The translations under genes were made by a program, and so were the position numbers. A stretch of DNA of 16,753 nt from Bacteroides sp. OF04-15BH (GTDB lineage Bacteria > Bacteroidota > Bacteroidia > Bacteroidales > Bacteroidaceae), in NCBI RefSeq assembly GCF_003477995.1, contig NZ_QUEM01000019.1, positions 1-16,753 on the forward strand, given 5' to 3'. The notes under the pieces were generated by a model that worked only from the letters and a program-made list of their open reading frames with translations, did no database searches and had not been told where the DNA came from. Of the stretch, positions 14,785-16,753 are shown in pieces (the first letter of the stretch is position 1; the number at the start of each line of letters is the position of its first letter).

Positions 14785-16206
14785 ATGGCTCGCAAGAGAA
14801 AAGAATTACCTATTCTGGAGAATATCACCATCACCGATGTGGCTGCAGAGGGAAAAGCACTGGCCAAGGTAAACGACATGGTCATCTTCGTTCCTTACGT
14901 AGTTCCGGGAGATGTGGTAGATCTGAAAATCAAAAAGAAGAAACACCGCTACTGCGAGGCAGAAGCAATCAAGTTTCATCAGTATTCCGAGAAACGTGCC
15001 ACTCCGTTCTGCGAACACTATGGGGTTTGCGGCGGATGCAAATGGCAATGCCTGCCTTATGAGGAGCAAATCAAATACAAGCAGCAGCAAGTGTGGGACA
15101 ACCTGAGCCGCATCGGCAAGGTGGAACTGCCGGAAATGCTTCCGATATTGGGTTCTATCCACACCACCTGCTACCGCAACAAACTGGAGTTCGGCTTTTC
15201 CAACAAGCGTTGGTTCACAGCGCAGGAAATCGAGCAGGACACCACTTTCGACACCAACAACGCTGTGGGCTTCCACACTTCGGGATCATTCGACAAAATC
15301 CTGCCTATCAACAAGTGCTGGCTGATGGATGACATCAACAACCGCATCCGCAACGCGGTGAGAGACTACTGTAACGAACAGGGCTTCTCCTTCCACGACC
15401 AGCGCAACCACGAAGGTCTGATGCGCAACATGATGATCCGCAACTCAAACACCGGAGAGCTGATGGTGCTCATGCAATTCTGCATCACCAACGACAAGGA
15501 GCAGGAACAGGCTCTTCAGGTCATGCAGTTCATCGGCGACAACTTCCCGGAAGTCACTTCCCTGCTCTACGTAAACAATCAGAAGTACAATGATACGATT
15601 GGCGATCTGGATGTCGTGACCTTCAAAGGCAAAGACCACATCTTCCTGGAGATGGAAGGCCTGAAATTCAAGGTGGGCCCGAAGAGTTTCTATCAGACCA
15701 ACACGGAGCAGGCCTACGAATTATATAAGGTGGCCCGTGAATTTGCCGGTCTCACCGGAAACGAACTGGTTTACGACCTGTATACCGGTACCGGAACCAT
15801 CGCTAACTTTGTGGCACGAAGTGCCCGCAAGGTAATCGGTATTGAATATGTACCCGAGGCGATTGAAGACGCAAAAGTCAATTCGGAAATCAACGGCATC
15901 AACAACACTCTGTTCTATGCCGGTGATATGAAGGATATTCTGAACAAGGAATTCATCGAGACTCACGGACAGCCAGATGTGATCATCACCGACCCTCCAA
16001 GAGCCGGTATGCATCAGGACGTGATCGACACACTGCTGTTTGCCGAACCGGAGCGCATCGTTTACGTAAGCTGCAACCCGGCCACTCAAGCACGCGACCT
16101 GGGCTTGTTGGACAGCAAATACAAAGTCTGTGCCATCCGCCCGGTAGATATGTTCCCTCACACACAGCATGTAGAGAATGTCGTTCTTCTGGAGAAGAGA
16201 CATTAA
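14785..16206 (+). CDS. RNA m5U methyltransferase, TrmA/RlmC/RlmD family
   Basis: A 473-residue enzyme that methylates C5 of a uridine, using SAM. Domains in order: an N-terminal TRAM RNA-binding domain (about residues 8-65), a 4Fe-4S site with Cys76, Cys82 and Cys85 (CEHYGVCGGC) and a fourth ligand candidate Cys178 (NKCWL), a central beta domain, and a Rossmann-like methyltransferase domain. The last has LYTGTGT (332-338), DPPRAG (from Asp403), nucleophile Cys430 in VSCNPAT, and DMFPHTQHVE near the end. The cluster and domain order match RlmD (RumA) in E. coli, which modifies U1939 of 23S rRNA. In other phyla related enzymes modify U747 or tRNA U54, so the target is left open. It is followed at once by a strong terminator. 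Confidence 0.93.
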   Translation: MARKRKELPILENITITDVAAEGKALAKVNDMVIFVPYVVPGDVVDLKIKKKKHRYCEAEAIKFHQYSEKRATPFCEHYGVCGGCKWQCLPYEEQIKYKQQQVWDNLSRIGKVELPEMLPILGSIHTTCYRNKLEFGFSNKRWFTAQEIEQDTTFDTNNAVGFHTSGSFDKILPINKCWLMDDINNRIRNAVRDYCNEQGFSFHDQRNHEGLMRNMMIRNSNTGELMVLMQFCITNDKEQEQALQVMQFIGDNFPEVTSLLYVNNQKYNDTIGDLDVVTFKGKDHIFLEMEGLKFKVGPKSFYQTNTEQAYELYKVAREFAGLTGNELVYDLYTGTGTIANFVARSARKVIGIEYVPEAIEDAKVNSEINGINNTLFYAGDMKDILNKEFIETHGQPDVIITDPPRAGMHQDVIDTLLFAEPERIVYVSCNPATQARDLGLLDSKYKVCAIRPVDMFPHTQHVENVVLLEKRH

Positions 16207-16211
16207 TCCAT

Positions 16212-16262
16212 AAAAAGACATCGGGAGCGCACCTTAACTGGTTGCGCTCCCGATATCTTTTT
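16212..16262 (+). terminator. Strong terminator after the RlmD-like gene
   Basis: A 12-bp GC-rich stem, ATCGGGAGCGCA (16220-16231) with TGCGCTCCCGAT (16243-16254), has flanking complementary AAAAAGA and TCTTTTT runs across one mismatch. The T-run follows the stem on the plus strand and the A-run precedes it, so it could also stop leftward transcription. It starts 6 bases after the stop codon. Confidence 0.92.
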
Positions 16263-16309
16263 ATAAGAACCATATTTTATTCCGAAATCATCCGCTACAG
16301 ACATTCTTT

Positions 16310-16368
16310 AAAATCATCAGGATGATCTTCATCATTGATTGTGATCGTTTTCCAAAATCATCAGGATG
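16310..16368. repeat. Two copies of a 15-base intergenic motif
   Basis: AAAATCATCAGGATG occurs exactly at 16310-16324 and again at 16354-16368, 44 bases apart, with a shorter related AAATCATCC at 16285-16293. The core ATCATC-AG-GATGAT of the first copy is a small palindrome. Related copies occur in other gaps of the window (about 3821 and 10670). The region from 16263 to the tRNA terminator holds no gene that I can see. Confidence 0.7.
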
Positions 16369-16434
16369 TTTTATTTGAACCGATAAAGTCAAAGGAAATG
16401 ATATATGAAGGTCCGCAATGAACAAGACCCGTAT

Positions 16435-16469
16435 AAAAACAAAAAAAGAAAAATCAAAATGATTTTTCT
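16435..16469 (-). terminator. AT-rich terminator of the tRNA-Arg array
   Basis: On the minus strand AGAAAAATCA, loop TTT, TGATTTTTCT form a perfect 10-bp hairpin (16447-16469), followed by TTTTTTT-G-TTTTT in part overlapping the stem. It lies 8 bases downstream of the last tRNA. Stem stability is modest because it is nearly all A-T. Confidence 0.72.
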
Positions 16470-16476
16470 GATACCG

Positions 16477-16551
16477 TGATTCCGTTGGGACTCGAACCCA
16501 AGACCCACGCCTTAGAAGGGCGTTGCTCTAATCCAGCTGAGCTACGGAACC
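16477..16551 (-). tRNA. tRNA-Arg(TCT), copy 2
   Basis: 75 bases with acceptor GGTTCCG pairing CGGAATC (one G-T), discriminator A, D-arm GCTC...GAGC, anticodon stem ACGCC/GGCGT with loop CTTCTAA, and T-loop GGTTCGAGTCC-type sequence. The anticodon TCT is at 16514-16516 and reads AGA/AGG. No CCA is encoded, so the tail must be added by CCA-adding enzyme. It is identical to the copy at 16576. Confidence 0.97.
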
Positions 16552-16575
16552 ATCCTTATATAAACAAAAAAAGAG

Positions 16576-16650
16576 TGATTCCGTTGGGACTCGAACCCAA
16601 GACCCACGCCTTAGAAGGGCGTTGCTCTAATCCAGCTGAGCTACGGAACC
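16576..16650 (-). tRNA. tRNA-Arg(TCT), copy 1
   Basis: Same sequence as the gene at 16477-16551, with anticodon TCT, no encoded CCA and the same flanks: identity extends from 16575 to 16657 (83 bases). The two genes are 24 bases apart, so they are likely processed from one leftward transcript. Confidence 0.97.
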
Positions 16651-16662
16651 ATCCTTAATAAG

Positions 16663-16736
16663 TGACTCCCACAGGATTCAAACCTGTAACCTTCTGATCC
16701 GTAGTCAGATGCTCTATTCAGTTGAGCTAGGGAGCC
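16663..16736 (-). tRNA. tRNA-Arg(ACG)
   Basis: 74 bases with acceptor GGCTCCC pairing GGGAGTC (one G-T), discriminator A, anticodon stem TCTGA/TCAGA and loop CTACGGA. The anticodon ACG is at 16700-16702. A34 is expected to be converted to inosine by TadA so that it reads CGU, CGC and CGA. No CCA is encoded. It is the first gene seen in the array; the promoter lies beyond the right edge or further tRNAs precede it. Confidence 0.97.
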
Positions 16737-16753
16737 ATTCCCCGAACAAAAGT

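Noticed and set aside
16310..16368. Spaced direct repeats considered as a CRISPR array
   Set aside because: There are only two 15-base copies, no further regular units and no cas genes nearby.
16476..16658. Open frame reading rightward through the two tRNA-Arg genes, with a repeated peptide containing THALEGRCSNPAEL
   Set aside because: This is antisense translation of two identical tRNA genes, a well-known false protein in annotations. Both tRNAs fold perfectly on the minus strand.

Overview
The window is chromosomal housekeeping DNA from a member of the Bacteroidota, most likely the Bacteroidales (Bacteroides/Phocaeicola-like). The evidence is consistent. Most intergenic regions carry the Bacteroidota-type promoter -7 box TAnnTTTG, in four cases with TTTG 19-21 bases upstream. 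The gene families are typical of the group: a lipidated Omp85 protein (TamL), a DUF4296 lipoprotein, a zinc-finger-degenerate TraR/DksA protein and a long IleRS. Family-level calls come from reading motifs in the translations; no database search was possible. I see no CRISPR array, insertion sequence, phage gene, toxin-antitoxin pair or obvious defence system.

Layout, left to right. The 5' half of a tRNA-Lys(CTT) gene lies at the left edge (minus strand). Next is a YycJ/WalJ-type metallo-beta-lactamase-fold hydrolase (119-919, minus), divergent from a small lipoprotein (1009-1455, plus). The lipoprotein gene overlaps tail-to-tail with tamL (1421-3712, minus). tamL is divergent from a SpoU/TrmH-type RNA methyltransferase (3910-4680, plus), with inverted repeats between the two promoters.

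From 10590 down to 4689 runs a minus-strand gene series: ileS, a dksA/traR-like gene, lspA, a DUF4296 lipoprotein and a 111-codon gene of unknown function. It ends at an intrinsic terminator that contains the last stop codon. The junctions from the dksA-like gene to the DUF4296 gene overlap by one base, so translational coupling is likely. panB and an MFS transporter (12750-10772, minus) form a two-gene unit with its own terminator. Divergent from panB is an AMP-forming acyl-CoA synthetase (12985-14637, plus), followed by a TrmA/RlmD-type RNA uracil-5-methyltransferase (14785-16206, plus) and a strong terminator. The right edge holds a minus-strand tRNA array: Arg(ACG), then two identical Arg(TCT) genes, ending at an AT-rich terminator.

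Two themes connect the genes. One is translation and RNA modification: tRNAs, IleRS, the TrmH-like and RlmD-like methyltransferases, and the DksA-like regulator. The other is envelope and lipoprotein biogenesis: LspA, TamL and two predicted lipoproteins. The most notable single observation is that IleRS carries Gly-Ile-His-His where class I synthetases normally have HxGH. This swapped GxHH signature has been linked to very high mupirocin resistance in IleRS type 2. I did not find convincing evidence of an undescribed multi-gene system here.
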